Shown here: piece by piece, positions 51,979 to 60,153 of the stretch
Numbering within the stretch: position 1 is the stretch's first letter
Layout of the letters: each line of letters starts with the position of its first letter
Assembly (NCBI RefSeq): GCF_019697375.1
Contig: NZ_JAHCDI010000003.1
Location: forward strand, 310,001-374,000
Length of the DNA stretch: 64,000 nucleotides
Direction of reading: 5' to 3'
From: Micromonospora tarapacensis
GTDB taxonomy: Bacteria > Actinomycetota > Actinomycetes > Mycobacteriales > Micromonosporaceae
Position numbers and translations under genes: made by a program
Notes under the pieces: generated by a model
Databases searched by the model: none
Told to the model about the DNA's origin: nothing
Seen by the model: the letters and a program-made list of their open reading frames with translations, nothing else

Positions 51979-53921
51979 AGCCGAGCCATGACGGTCGGCA
52001 GCGGTCCCTTCGGCAGTTGCGGCACGCGCTGCCAGGCGCCTGCGTCAGCGCGGTACGCACGGCGTACCCGGACCCGTGGGTAGGAGCGGCTGCCGAGGAT
52101 CAGGTCCACCTGCGCGGTGCGCAGCGGTTCCGCCTGGGTGCGGACCCGGGTGAGCGGGGCGAGCAGGTCGGCCGTTGCCGTCACGTCGATCGTCCGCGCC
52201 CTCGGCACCTGGAGTTCCAGCAGCAGCCGTCCCGGCTGGACCGGTGGCCGACGGCGGTGGAGTCGCAGCCAGTTGCGCGGCAGTCGGAGGCGCTCCGCAG
52301 GCAGCAGGGCGTACGCCCGACGGGTGCCGACGGTGGGCCAGCGCCGCACCTCGTTGGGCAGGCCGGCGATCGAGCGGGCCGGGGAGGCGCAGCGGATCCG
52401 CAACGATCCGGCTTCGCACGTGCCGGCCGAGGTCAGGTTGCCGGAGCGGTCCAGATCGAAGGTGTCCACCGCGAAGATCCGGTCCAGGCGCGCCGCCGGC
52501 AGAAGATACGCCTCGCGGAGGCCACGCAGGTGCTGTAGGCGGGCGGGCAGGTGCGCCCGGAGCAACTCCATCGGGATCGCACCGCCCGGCTCGACCCGCA
52601 CCCGCAGCACTCGACTGCCCTCCGGCATCGACCTGGGATCCAGGAACGCGAGCAGGAAGAGTTCGGCGCTGGGCATGCCGTCGGCGATCGACCGGGCGTC
52701 GACCGGCGAGACGACGAACGCCTCGAACTGCTCGGCGTTGACCTGCTGCGCCGCGGACAGCCACGCCGGGCCGTACGCCGTCCGGCGGTTCTCGGCGGCC
52801 AGCTCGGGACGGGGGAGCGGCGTTTCTGGAACGGCGGCCGTAGGCTCATCCGCCTCCGCCGGTCCGAAGTCCGGCGGCGCGGCGGCCGGCGGGGACGTGG
52901 TGCCTGCCGTGGTGCCTGCCGTGATGCTGACGCTGGCGGACACCGGCACCAGCAGGCCGGCGGGGGTAGCGCGTAGCGCCGGCGGGCCGAGGGCGAACCG
53001 GGGCCGGTGGGCCCGCCACTCGACGGGCTTCCCCGCGTGGTCGAGTGCGCGTAGGTCCTGCCGCCCGTCCACCAGCTCCGCGCTGCCACCCGGCGGCGGT
53101 GTCCAGATGGTGGCGCCGGTCGTCTCGGCCAACTCCTGCGCCTGCGCGCGTAGCCGCTGCTGCTCGTCCGGGTCGGACGGCCAGGTGAGCCAGAGCCGCA
53201 GTTCGCTGCCGTATAGCGGCAGGTCGCCCAGCAGGGCGGCGAGCTGGCCGCCGTCGTACACCCGCTGGGTTCCGCCGTAGTCGCCGACCAGGAAGCCGCC
53301 GGCCCGTGCGGTGACCGCGATGGTCACCAGCCCGTCCGACGCCGAGCCGAGCCGGTGCGCGGTGGCCCGCCGGGTGACGAAGTCGGCCCGGGTGGCCAGG
53401 ACGACCCCGCCGTGCAGGGGCAGGCCCACCACGCCGGTGCGGGGACGGACCAGGCCGTGGTCCACGGTGAACCAGCCGGGCAGCGGGGTGGCCAGCTCCG
53501 GCGGCTGGATCACGAGCCAGTCGCTGACCCGCCGGGTGGTCCGGTCCAGCGGCACCGCGTGCAGCGGCTCGTTCCCGATCTGCCGGTCGTGGTGCCGGAC
53601 CACCGCGCCGTCGGGGCTCACCAGGACGTCGTGGGCGAGTAATCCGGCGACCTCGCTGAACAGCTCCGTGTGCCGGGCGCCGTCGGCGGCCAGGATCCGT
53701 ACATCGTTCGCGGCCTCGCCGGAACGCCGGACCAGGTCGGTGATGTCCGATGCGGTCAACGGCCGGTCGGGCTTGCGCGGCACGACCAGCCCACCGCGTT
53801 CACCGGGCTCCAGCCAGAGATCGAACAGTCCGGTGATCCGCCGGTGCCGGCTGAGATCGAAGCGGCGGGTCGCCGGCGGCTCGTCGATGATCGCGTCTGT
53901 CGTCGCGGGCATGGCGTTCAT
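51957..53921 (-). CDS. 654-residue protein of unknown function
   Basis: No signal peptide or membrane segment is seen, so it is probably cytosolic. The N-terminal part (about 1-330) has LVVPRKPDRPLTASDITDLV, VLVSPDGAVVRHHDRQI, GTQRVYDGGQLAALLGDLPL and LRLWLTWPSDPDEQQRLRAQ, ending ETTGATIWTPPPGGSAE. A Pro/Ala-rich linker (about 330-390) leads to a C-terminal part (RRTAYGPAWLSAAQQVNAEQ, LFLLAFLDPRSMPEGSRVLR). I recognise no family. Layout and neighbours (divergent mycosin-like gene, convergent LysM-like gene) suggest a cytosolic component or substrate of the same envelope system. Confidence 0.7.
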   Translation of the reverse strand: MNAMPATTDAIIDEPPATRRFDLSRHRRITGLFDLWLEPGERGGLVVPRKPDRPLTASDITDLVRRSGEAANDVRILAADGARHTELFSEVAGLLAHDVLVSPDGAVVRHHDRQIGNEPLHAVPLDRTTRRVSDWLVIQPPELATPLPGWFTVDHGLVRPRTGVVGLPLHGGVVLATRADFVTRRATAHRLGSASDGLVTIAVTARAGGFLVGDYGGTQRVYDGGQLAALLGDLPLYGSELRLWLTWPSDPDEQQRLRAQAQELAETTGATIWTPPPGGSAELVDGRQDLRALDHAGKPVEWRAHRPRFALGPPALRATPAGLLVPVSASVSITAGTTAGTTSPPAAAPPDFGPAEADEPTAAVPETPLPRPELAAENRRTAYGPAWLSAAQQVNAEQFEAFVVSPVDARSIADGMPSAELFLLAFLDPRSMPEGSRVLRVRVEPGGAIPMELLRAHLPARLQHLRGLREAYLLPAARLDRIFAVDTFDLDRSGNLTSAGTCEAGSLRIRCASPARSIAGLPNEVRRWPTVGTRRAYALLPAERLRLPRNWLRLHRRRPPVQPGRLLLELQVPRARTIDVTATADLLAPLTRVRTQAEPLRTAQVDLILGSRSYPRVRVRRAYRADAGAWQRVPQLPKGPLPTVMARLQPSAPS

Positions 53922-54164
53922 GCGCTCTCACCACCGTCCATTCGGCTCGACGTTCACGGGTGGCCTCGCTCGACCTGTGCCCCTGGGCGCCCGGCCTCCG
54001 CCTGGGCCGCATGCCGGGCCTTACGCCCTCCACGACGAGGATCCTCGGCGACTGGTTCAGCTCAACTCGAACGTTTCTGCCGATCGGATTGAACGTAATC
54101 GGCGCTGATCCGCTGTAGAGGGTGTCGGCCGGTCGGCCGGCGCCTACTGAAGGAGGACGGATCA

Positions 54165-55646
54165 GTGCTGGCGAACGTTGGACGCCTGCTGGCGGGTGTG
54201 GCGGTTGCCTGCTGCCTGGTCGTGGCGATGGCCGGCACCTCGGCGGCCCAGAAGGCACCGCCGGACCCGCAGGCCTACGTCAAGTACTACGTCGTCGCCG
54301 CCGCGTACCAGGAGCAGCCGGAGACCCTCGCCGCGATCGCGATCCGGTTTCTCGGCAGCGGCGAGCGATCCGCGGAGATCTACAACCTGAACGCCGGACG
54401 GGTGCAGCCGGACGGGGCGAGCCTGACCGACCCGTCCCGACTCAATCGCGGCTGGTACCTGGTGCTGCCGTGGGACGCTGCCGGCGAGGGGGTGAAGTAC
54501 GGCCAGATTCCGTCCGGCCCGAAACCGACCACCCGGGCTCCCGCGCCCACCGGCACCGCGAAGCCGCCCGCCAGCCCCAGCCCCAGCCCGAGCGCCAGCC
54601 CCAGCGGCAGCCCGTCGCCGACCGGCACGAAGGCTCCCGGTTGTACCGCCGTCGCCGCGTCGAGCAGCCGTTCGGACTGGGCGCAGCTGCGGATGGCGGC
54701 CGACGGCGCATGGGACCTCAGCCGTGGCAACGGCGTCATGGTGGCGGTGGTCGACTCCGGGGTCGACGGCGACCTCGAACAGCTCAACGGCCGCATCGCG
54801 GTCGGTGCCGACGTCACCGTCGGCAACGGACGCGGTGACACCGACTGTCACGGGACCGGCACGGCGATGGCGAGCATCATCGCCGCGAACGCCAGCGGCG
54901 AGCGGACCCCGGCCGGTCTCGCACCGGACGCCACGATCCTGCCGGTACGGATGGTGGGCGCGTCGGGCAAGAGCCGGGCCACGGACGCGGCGAACGCCAT
55001 CGAGGTGGCGGTGAGCGCGGGTGCCTCGGTGGTGGCCCTCGGCTCGCACGTGGATCTGTCCGCCCCGGCGGTCGTCACCTCGCTGACCACCGCGCTCAAC
55101 CACGACGTGCTGGTGGTGGCGGGTGCGCCGAGCAAGCCCGTCACGCTCCCGTCGCCCGGTGAGCCCGACGCCACCGGCGCTCTGCTGCTTGTCGGTGGGG
55201 TCGGCGCAGACAACCAGTTCGTCGAGGAGTACCAGCCGACCACCGTGGAGGTGGTCGCGCCCGGCGCGGACGTGACCAGCGTGGGGCAGGGTGATGCCGG
55301 CCCGCTGAGCTACACGGGCACCCGCTTCGCCGTCGCCTTCGCCGCCGGACAGGCGGCGCTCGTCCGGGCGGCCTATCCCGAGCTGAATGCCGTCCAGGTC
55401 GAGCAGCGGATCCAGGACACCGCCGACGCGTTGGGCGGCGACGCTCCCGACGAGAGGTACGGCGCTGGCATGATCAATCCAGCCGCGTCCGTCGCCCGGC
55501 CGGTCGAGGACGAGCGGCCGGTCGGGGTGGGCACGGACAACGGTGGTGGTGGCGGTGGCATGGGTGCGCTCGTCCTCCTCGGCCTGGCACTCATCGGTGG
55601 CGGTGCCTTCCTGACGTTGCAGCTCCGCCGCCGCGCCCTCGGCTGA
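54165..55646 (+). CDS. mycosin-like S8 protein with LysM-like domain, predicted inactive
   Basis: A 493-residue protein: signal peptide, LysM-like domain (about 43-115: KYYVVAAAYQEQPETLAAIA, IYNLNAGRVQPDGASL, GWYLVLPWDAAGEGVKYGQI), Pro/Ser linker, S8 domain (about 165-445) and a C-terminal membrane helix (GALVLLGLALIGGGAFLTLQ) with basic tail. Mycosins of type VII secretion have the same end layout. Asp197 (VVDSGVD) and His229 (DCHGTGTA) are present, but the Ser position is Arg387 (GTRFAVAFAAG) and the oxyanion Asn position is Ala321 (VVAGAP). It is therefore probably a pseudoprotease. GTG 54165 has AGGAGG upstream. Confidence 0.82.
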   Translation: MLANVGRLLAGVAVACCLVVAMAGTSAAQKAPPDPQAYVKYYVVAAAYQEQPETLAAIAIRFLGSGERSAEIYNLNAGRVQPDGASLTDPSRLNRGWYLVLPWDAAGEGVKYGQIPSGPKPTTRAPAPTGTAKPPASPSPSPSASPSGSPSPTGTKAPGCTAVAASSSRSDWAQLRMAADGAWDLSRGNGVMVAVVDSGVDGDLEQLNGRIAVGADVTVGNGRGDTDCHGTGTAMASIIAANASGERTPAGLAPDATILPVRMVGASGKSRATDAANAIEVAVSAGASVVALGSHVDLSAPAVVTSLTTALNHDVLVVAGAPSKPVTLPSPGEPDATGALLLVGGVGADNQFVEEYQPTTVEVVAPGADVTSVGQGDAGPLSYTGTRFAVAFAAGQAALVRAAYPELNAVQVEQRIQDTADALGGDAPDERYGAGMINPAASVARPVEDERPVGVGTDNGGGGGGMGALVLLGLALIGGGAFLTLQLRRRALG

Positions 55647-55660
55647 CCAGCGCCTGACGA

Positions 55661-55693
55661 AACGGGGTACGGGCGAAGCGCCCGTACCCCGTT
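55661..55693. terminator. bidirectional terminator, 15-bp perfect stem
   Basis: 55661-55675 pairs perfectly with 55679-55693 around the loop AAG, between the convergent mycosin-like and transglycosylase-like genes. A_T ends on the stem give a short U-tract on both strands. Confidence 0.85.
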
Positions 55694-55711
55694 CCCGTGT
55701 CGAGTTGTCGG

Positions 55712-57343
55712 TTACCGCTTCCGCCAGGTCTGCTCGGCGTTCCCGACGTAGATCCACAGCTCGAGTGGCTTGTCGGCGCTCTTGGCGTTCATGTCGACGT
55801 CGACGGACTTGCCGTTGAGCTTGCTGATGATGCCGCCCTTGGCGTTGAACTGCCACGACTGGGCCGGGTTGCCGCTACAGACGGCCACCTGGATCGCGGT
55901 GCCGTCCGTGGAGCCGGCCCAGGCGATGTCCATGCAGAGCCCACGGGCGCGGATCGTGCCGTCCGTGCGGAAGTCCCACCACTGGGCCGGATCCTCCGTG
56001 CAGGGCTTCAGCAACAGCCGGGTCCCGTCACCGGTCTTGCCGGAGCTGACGCATCTTCCGCTACGCGGGTGGAAGATCATCTTCATGCCGGCCGGCCGGA
56101 CCGGTTTCGGCGCGGCGGTGGTCTGCTTCGGCGCGGCGGTGGTCGGCTCCGGCTCGACCGGAACCAGCTCGATGATCGACTGCCTCGGCGTCGGCTTGGT
56201 GGTGGGTGGGTCGGCCGACGCGCTCGGCTGCGGCTCGGGCGCCGAGGCCGACGGTGACGCCGAGGGCTCGGCCGGTGCGGGCCGGCCGAGTCGGGTGTCG
56301 AGCAGGTAGAGGTCGGTGAGAGCCTTCACCGCCCGCAGAAACGTCTCGGTCGGTTGGTCGAGGGTGCCGCCGGCCTGTCGCACGGCGGTGGGACCGTTGC
56401 GGTAGGCGGCGAGCGCCAGCAGGTACGGGTCGCCGTCGAGGTTGGACAGCTCGGTGACCAGGCTGCACATCGCCTCGCCGACGGTCGGGATCGCCACCGT
56501 CGGGTCCCAGGCCGAGCCATCCGCTGGCCCGTACGCCCGCCACACCTCGGGGAGGAACTGCGCGATGCCCCGTTGCCCGGTCGGGCCGAGCAGGTTGGCG
56601 TCGAACCCGGAGAGCGCGTTCAGTTGGGCGGCGACCATCGGTGGTGTCACCTGATCGCAGACCGATCCGGCCCGCACGACGAGCGGGACGTACTCGGCGG
56701 GCACGCCCTTCGCGTCGTTGGCCGGCGGGGGCGTCGGCGTGGGGACGCCGTTCCCGCCGAACTGCCTCAACCGCTCGTAGTACCCGGCGTAGCCGCTGAC
56801 CAGGTCGACGTACCCGATGGCATCGGCGGGCACCCCCTTGGCCTCGGTTACCGCGGGCAGGCCGGCATGGAACGCGGCCACCGAGAGACGCCAGTGGTCA
56901 CCCGAGATGCCGGCCAGCCGAAGTTGGCCGCTGAAGTCGCACATCTGGTGGGCGAGCGCCAGGATGCTCGCCGAGATGTCCGAGCGTCGCGCGTCCGGCC
57001 ACGGCTTCCACGCCCTCCAGTCGTCATCGTCGAGGCCGGCGATGCCCCGGCCACCGGAGGCGGTCTGCCGCGCCCGGTTGTTCAGACCCGACTCGGCCAT
57101 GAGCTGCCCGGCGATTCTCGCCGGATCGAGCACCGGGCAGGAGCGGGCGGCGGCGGCGATGGCCGTCATCTGCTTCTGGGTGACCGGATCGCCGACCACC
57201 GTGTCGTCGCGAGCCGAGGCGACACTCCAGTTGATGGTTGCCAGGACGGCGGAGAGGACGGCCAGTGCGGCCAGGCCGGCCGCCAGCGCTTTGCGCGGCG
57301 TACGGCCGAAGGTGAACCTGGTGGATCGGAGATCGGTTGTCAC
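55712..57343 (-). CDS. double transglycosylase-like protein with ricin lectin domain
   Basis: A 543-residue exported protein. An N-terminal anchor or signal (LAAGLAALAVLSAVLATINW) is followed by two lysozyme-like SLT domains. The first (about 60-190) has AGQLMAESGLNNRARQT with catalytic-type Glu84. The second (about 220-360) has AAQLNALSGFDANLLGPTGQ, where the Glu is Leu244, and so is probably inactive. A Pro/Ser/Thr linker leads to a C-terminal ricin trefoil (LLLKPCTEDPAQWW, IQVAVCSGNPAQSW, YVGNAEQTWRKR). It would open or bind peptidoglycan, as VirB1 does. GTG 57343 fits AGGG 9-10 nt upstream; ATG 57352 is the alternative. Confidence 0.78.
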   Translation of the reverse strand: MTTDLRSTRFTFGRTPRKALAAGLAALAVLSAVLATINWSVASARDDTVVGDPVTQKQMTAIAAAARSCPVLDPARIAGQLMAESGLNNRARQTASGGRGIAGLDDDDWRAWKPWPDARRSDISASILALAHQMCDFSGQLRLAGISGDHWRLSVAAFHAGLPAVTEAKGVPADAIGYVDLVSGYAGYYERLRQFGGNGVPTPTPPPANDAKGVPAEYVPLVVRAGSVCDQVTPPMVAAQLNALSGFDANLLGPTGQRGIAQFLPEVWRAYGPADGSAWDPTVAIPTVGEAMCSLVTELSNLDGDPYLLALAAYRNGPTAVRQAGGTLDQPTETFLRAVKALTDLYLLDTRLGRPAPAEPSASPSASAPEPQPSASADPPTTKPTPRQSIIELVPVEPEPTTAAPKQTTAAPKPVRPAGMKMIFHPRSGRCVSSGKTGDGTRLLLKPCTEDPAQWWDFRTDGTIRARGLCMDIAWAGSTDGTAIQVAVCSGNPAQSWQFNAKGGIISKLNGKSVDVDMNAKSADKPLELWIYVGNAEQTWRKR

Positions 57344-57736
57344 GGGGGCCATCCCTTTCGGCGTGGCGACACTGTCGTGACGAATTTCCAGCGCCCGGCG
57401 TTCAGATCCGGCATGGATTTCTCTCGGGAATGTGCCGCACAGACTGAACCGGCTGGGCCGGGGAGCCGTTGATCGGGCAGCGCGCGGCTCCGGCAGGTTC
57501 GCGGTCTGGCCGGAGCGAAACCGTCGACAGGGAAAGAGCATGACGTTGAACAGGGAAGACTTGTGCGGTGCGGCGTCCGTCGGTGCGGTCGCGGCCGGCC
57601 AGGTGCACACTCGACCTACGGGCGATCTGCGGGTCGTTTGCAGTGCGGCTATGCTGCCTGTGAGGGCCGTGGAAACGGGGGCGCGTCACGTTCACCCGGC
57701 CCGCAGGGTGCGATCCGTCCGTCAGGGAGGCGGTCT
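57344..57736. other. divergent regulatory region, no gene seen
   Basis: 393 nt between the transglycosylase-like gene and the sigma-factor gene. It holds several overlapping GC hairpins (about 57450-57530) and a possible -10 TATGCT at 57650-57655, 81 nt before the sigma start. I found no convincing ECF-type -35/-10 pair and no coding frame of its own. Confidence 0.4.
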
Positions 57737-58306
57737 GTGTCGGCGGTGCCCAACGAGTCGGCTGGACCCTGTCTGTCGGACAGCGCCGCCTTCGATTCGT
57801 CCGCCGCCGCGACTCTGCTGAGGCAGGTCGTCGAGGAATATCATCGGCCCCTGCACCGCTTCCTCACCCGCCTGCTGCTCGGGCAGCAGGATCTTGCCGA
57901 GGACCTGGTACAGGAGACGTTCCTACGCGCGTGGCGGCACGCGGAAAAGCTCGCCGCCGACCCGTCGAAGATCGCGCCCTGGCTCTACACGGTCGCCCGG
58001 CACGTGGCGATCGACGCGATGCGGGCCCGGCAGGCCCGGCCGCCGGAGGTCAGCCTGCCGGATCTCAACCGGATGCCCACCTCGGACGACGAGATGGATC
58101 GTGTGGTGAACGTCCACGCGGTGCGGCTCGCGCTGACGATGATCAGCCCGGAACACCGTGAGGTGCTCCACGAGATGTACTACCGGGGCGCCTCCGTAGC
58201 CGAGGCGGCGGTGCGACTGGGGATACCCGAGGGTACGGTGAAGTCCAGAGCCTTCTACGCGGTGCGCGCACTACACGCCGCGCTCGGCTCTACCGAAGCG
58301 TCCTGA
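57737..58306 (+). CDS. ECF-type RNA polymerase sigma factor
   Basis: A 189-residue sigma-70 factor of the extracytoplasmic-function class. Region 2: YHRPLHRFLTRLLLGQQDLA, then EDLVQETFLRAWRH and WLYTVARHVAIDAMRARQAR. Region 4: LTMISPEHREVLHEMYYRGA, SVAEAAVRLGIPEGTVKSRA. GTG 57737 has GGGAGG 6 nt upstream. An anti-sigma gene follows after 70 nt. It probably directs transcription of the flanking envelope and secretion genes, an inference from position. Confidence 0.93.
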   Translation: MSAVPNESAGPCLSDSAAFDSSAAATLLRQVVEEYHRPLHRFLTRLLLGQQDLAEDLVQETFLRAWRHAEKLAADPSKIAPWLYTVARHVAIDAMRARQARPPEVSLPDLNRMPTSDDEMDRVVNVHAVRLALTMISPEHREVLHEMYYRGASVAEAAVRLGIPEGTVKSRAFYAVRALHAALGSTEAS

Positions 58307-58376
58307 TGTCAAGGTCGCCCCGGACCCTGGAACCAGGAAACACCGCGTGGTGCCGACCCGTTGAGGAGAGGGCTGG

Positions 58377-59276
58377 ATGCGCGCAGGCGGGGATCACACC
58401 ACGGCCGAGCGGGAGAGGCTGACTCTCTACCTGCTGGGGGCCCTGGAGGACGCTGAGCGCGAGTCCTTCGAAGATCATCTCGCCGGCTGCTGGCACTGCC
58501 TCGACGAGGCAGCCGCTATCGGCCCCTCGGTCGGCGGACTGGCCGGGCTGGGTGACGCGGACTGGTCACCTCCCACCGCCGAGACGCCGACGCCCGCGCC
58601 ACCCGCCGCCGAGAATCCGGTGCTGTCCGCGTCCGTTTCGGCGGCGACGGACGCCTCCGACGCGGCGGCGGCCACCGACGGCCGCCCGGCGCGGGACGGC
58701 AATGATGATCTCGGTCGCGCTTCGGGGCCCGACGGGGCGGCCGGGACGCGGGAGCGCGACGCCGGTGACGCGGAGACCGGTCCGGTCCGCGGGGCCGGCA
58801 GCCGCCCGGCGGGTAGACGTCCGTCCGTCGGGCGTCCGCCGTCGACGGCCGGTTCGCGGCGCCGGCGGCAGGCCCGGTGGGTCGGTGCCGCGGCGGTCGT
58901 CCTGGCGTTGGCCGGCGGTGCGGTGGCCGTCAACGAATGGGCCGCCGGCCCCGACGCGGTGCTGACCGCCTCGGGGGAGGCGCCCGGCTACGGTGCCAGC
59001 CTCTCCGTCGCCATCACGGTCGGCGACGGGGGTAGCGCCACCATCCGGATCACCGCCACCGGCCTGCGGCAGGGCCTCCGGTACCGCCTGTTCGCCGTGA
59101 CCCGCGACGGTGCGACGCACGTGGTGCGCGACTGGACCGCCTCGTCCGGGCCGCAGGAGGTGGCCGGCGAGACCTCCCTGCCCATTGACGAGCTGTCGTT
59201 CATCACCGTCGGGCTGGTCGACGGCTCCGCGATCGTGACCGCGCCGATCGCCCAGGATCCGACTCCGCCGCGCTGA
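58377..59276 (+). CDS. zinc-binding anti-sigma factor, membrane-anchored
   Basis: A 299-residue protein. The N-terminal ZAS domain has the HX3CX2C motif as HLAGCWHC (His34, Cys38, Cys41) after LTLYLLGALEDAERESFEDH. A disordered Ala/Asp/Pro-rich stretch of about 90 residues leads to one membrane helix (WVGAAAVVLALAGGAVAVNE) and an outer beta-rich domain (GYGASLSVAITVGDGGSATI, LRYRLFAVTRDGATHVV). It would hold the sigma factor at the membrane until an envelope signal releases it. Confidence 0.9.
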   Translation: MRAGGDHTTAERERLTLYLLGALEDAERESFEDHLAGCWHCLDEAAAIGPSVGGLAGLGDADWSPPTAETPTPAPPAAENPVLSASVSAATDASDAAAATDGRPARDGNDDLGRASGPDGAAGTRERDAGDAETGPVRGAGSRPAGRRPSVGRPPSTAGSRRRRQARWVGAAAVVLALAGGAVAVNEWAAGPDAVLTASGEAPGYGASLSVAITVGDGGSATIRITATGLRQGLRYRLFAVTRDGATHVVRDWTASSGPQEVAGETSLPIDELSFITVGLVDGSAIVTAPIAQDPTPPR

Positions 59277-59616
59277 GCGCAGGCCCCAGCCCCGCACCGG
59301 ACTCGTCGACGATCCCGACGATCGGCGGATCGCAGGCCTGGGCCGGAGGAGCCGGCCAGGGCCCGAGTGGCGGCAGTCAGCAGCGCAAGGGCAGGAAGTA
59401 GCGATCGACGCGATTCTCGCCACGGCAGGGTAGACCCGGATCGCCTGCTCGCGGGCTGACCCGGTGGATCGCTCGGTGCCCCGCCGCGAGCGGGTCGAGG
59501 AAAAATCCCGAACTCGTGCTGAACCGAGCGGCCGGCCGCGCCGTAAAGCGGCCGTCACCGGTGCCGGTTGCGCGCCCGGTGACCGCGAAGGCGAGCGGCG
59601 AAGGGAGGCGAGGCGG
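59277..59616. other. 340-nt intergenic region before the secretion genes
   Basis: No gene seen. It probably holds the promoter of the downstream operon, but I could not pick a -35/-10 pair with confidence. The short A-run GAAAAATCCC at about 59501-59510 is the most AT-rich point. Confidence 0.35.
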
Positions 59617-60153
59617 ATGGGCAACGGGTCCGTGGCGTTGCGGCGAAACGCGAGATCAGGGCTGGACGAGCCACCCGCCGTGCGGGCGTACGACGACGGC
59701 CCGGCCTGGCGGCGCGACAGCCTCTCCGACGAGGGCATCGGGTGGATCGGCGCTCACGGTGGTGCCGGCGCGACCACGCTGACCCGCTTGCTGGGCGGCA
59801 CCGACATCGGCTGCCGCTGGCCGGATCCGGCCCTCGCCGAGCCCGCTCAGGTCATGGTCGTCGGGCGGACGAACCTGGAAGGGCTGCGGGCGGTCTCCCG
59901 CGCGCTGCACGCGATGCGTGAGGGCCGGCACCCGGCCGGGATGCGGTTGCTCGGCGTGGTGCTGATCGCCGACGCGCCCGGCCGGCTTCCGCCGCCGCTG
60001 CTCGGCCGGATCCGGCTGCTGCGGTCGATCGCACCGGTACACCGGCTGCCGTGGATCCCGTCATACCGGGTGGGCGGGGAGCCGAAGCGACCGCCGGGGC
60101 AACTGTCCCGCCTGTCCACGGTGATCTCCCCCGAGCGACGGAGGCAGCCGTGA
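59617..60153 (+). CDS. MinD/ParA-like P-loop protein (DUF6668-like)
   Basis: A 178-residue cytosolic protein. The modified P-loop WIGAHGGAGATTLTRLLGG (about residues 42-60) resembles the KGGxGKTT motif of MinD/ParA ATPases but lacks the usual Lys before TT. MVVGRTNLEGLRAVSRALHA and LLGVVLIADAPGRLPPPLLG match later core strands. It is shorter than true MinD and may bind without hydrolysing nucleotide. ATG 59617 has GGGAGG upstream. It overlaps the next gene (GTGA) and opens the T4SS-like operon. Confidence 0.75.
   Translation: MGNGSVALRRNARSGLDEPPAVRAYDDGPAWRRDSLSDEGIGWIGAHGGAGATTLTRLLGGTDIGCRWPDPALAEPAQVMVVGRTNLEGLRAVSRALHAMREGRHPAGMRLLGVVLIADAPGRLPPPLLGRIRLLRSIAPVHRLPWIPSYRVGGEPKRPPGQLSRLSTVISPERRRQP

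Noticed and set aside
54165..55646. active mycosin of a type VII secretion system
   Set aside because: Catalytic Ser and oxyanion Asn are replaced, and no EccB, EccC, EccD, EccE or WXG100 gene is in the window.
58329..58376. ECF-type promoter (GGAACC) before the anti-sigma gene
   Set aside because: A -35-like GGAACC exists at 58329-58334 but no matching -10 at proper spacing was found.
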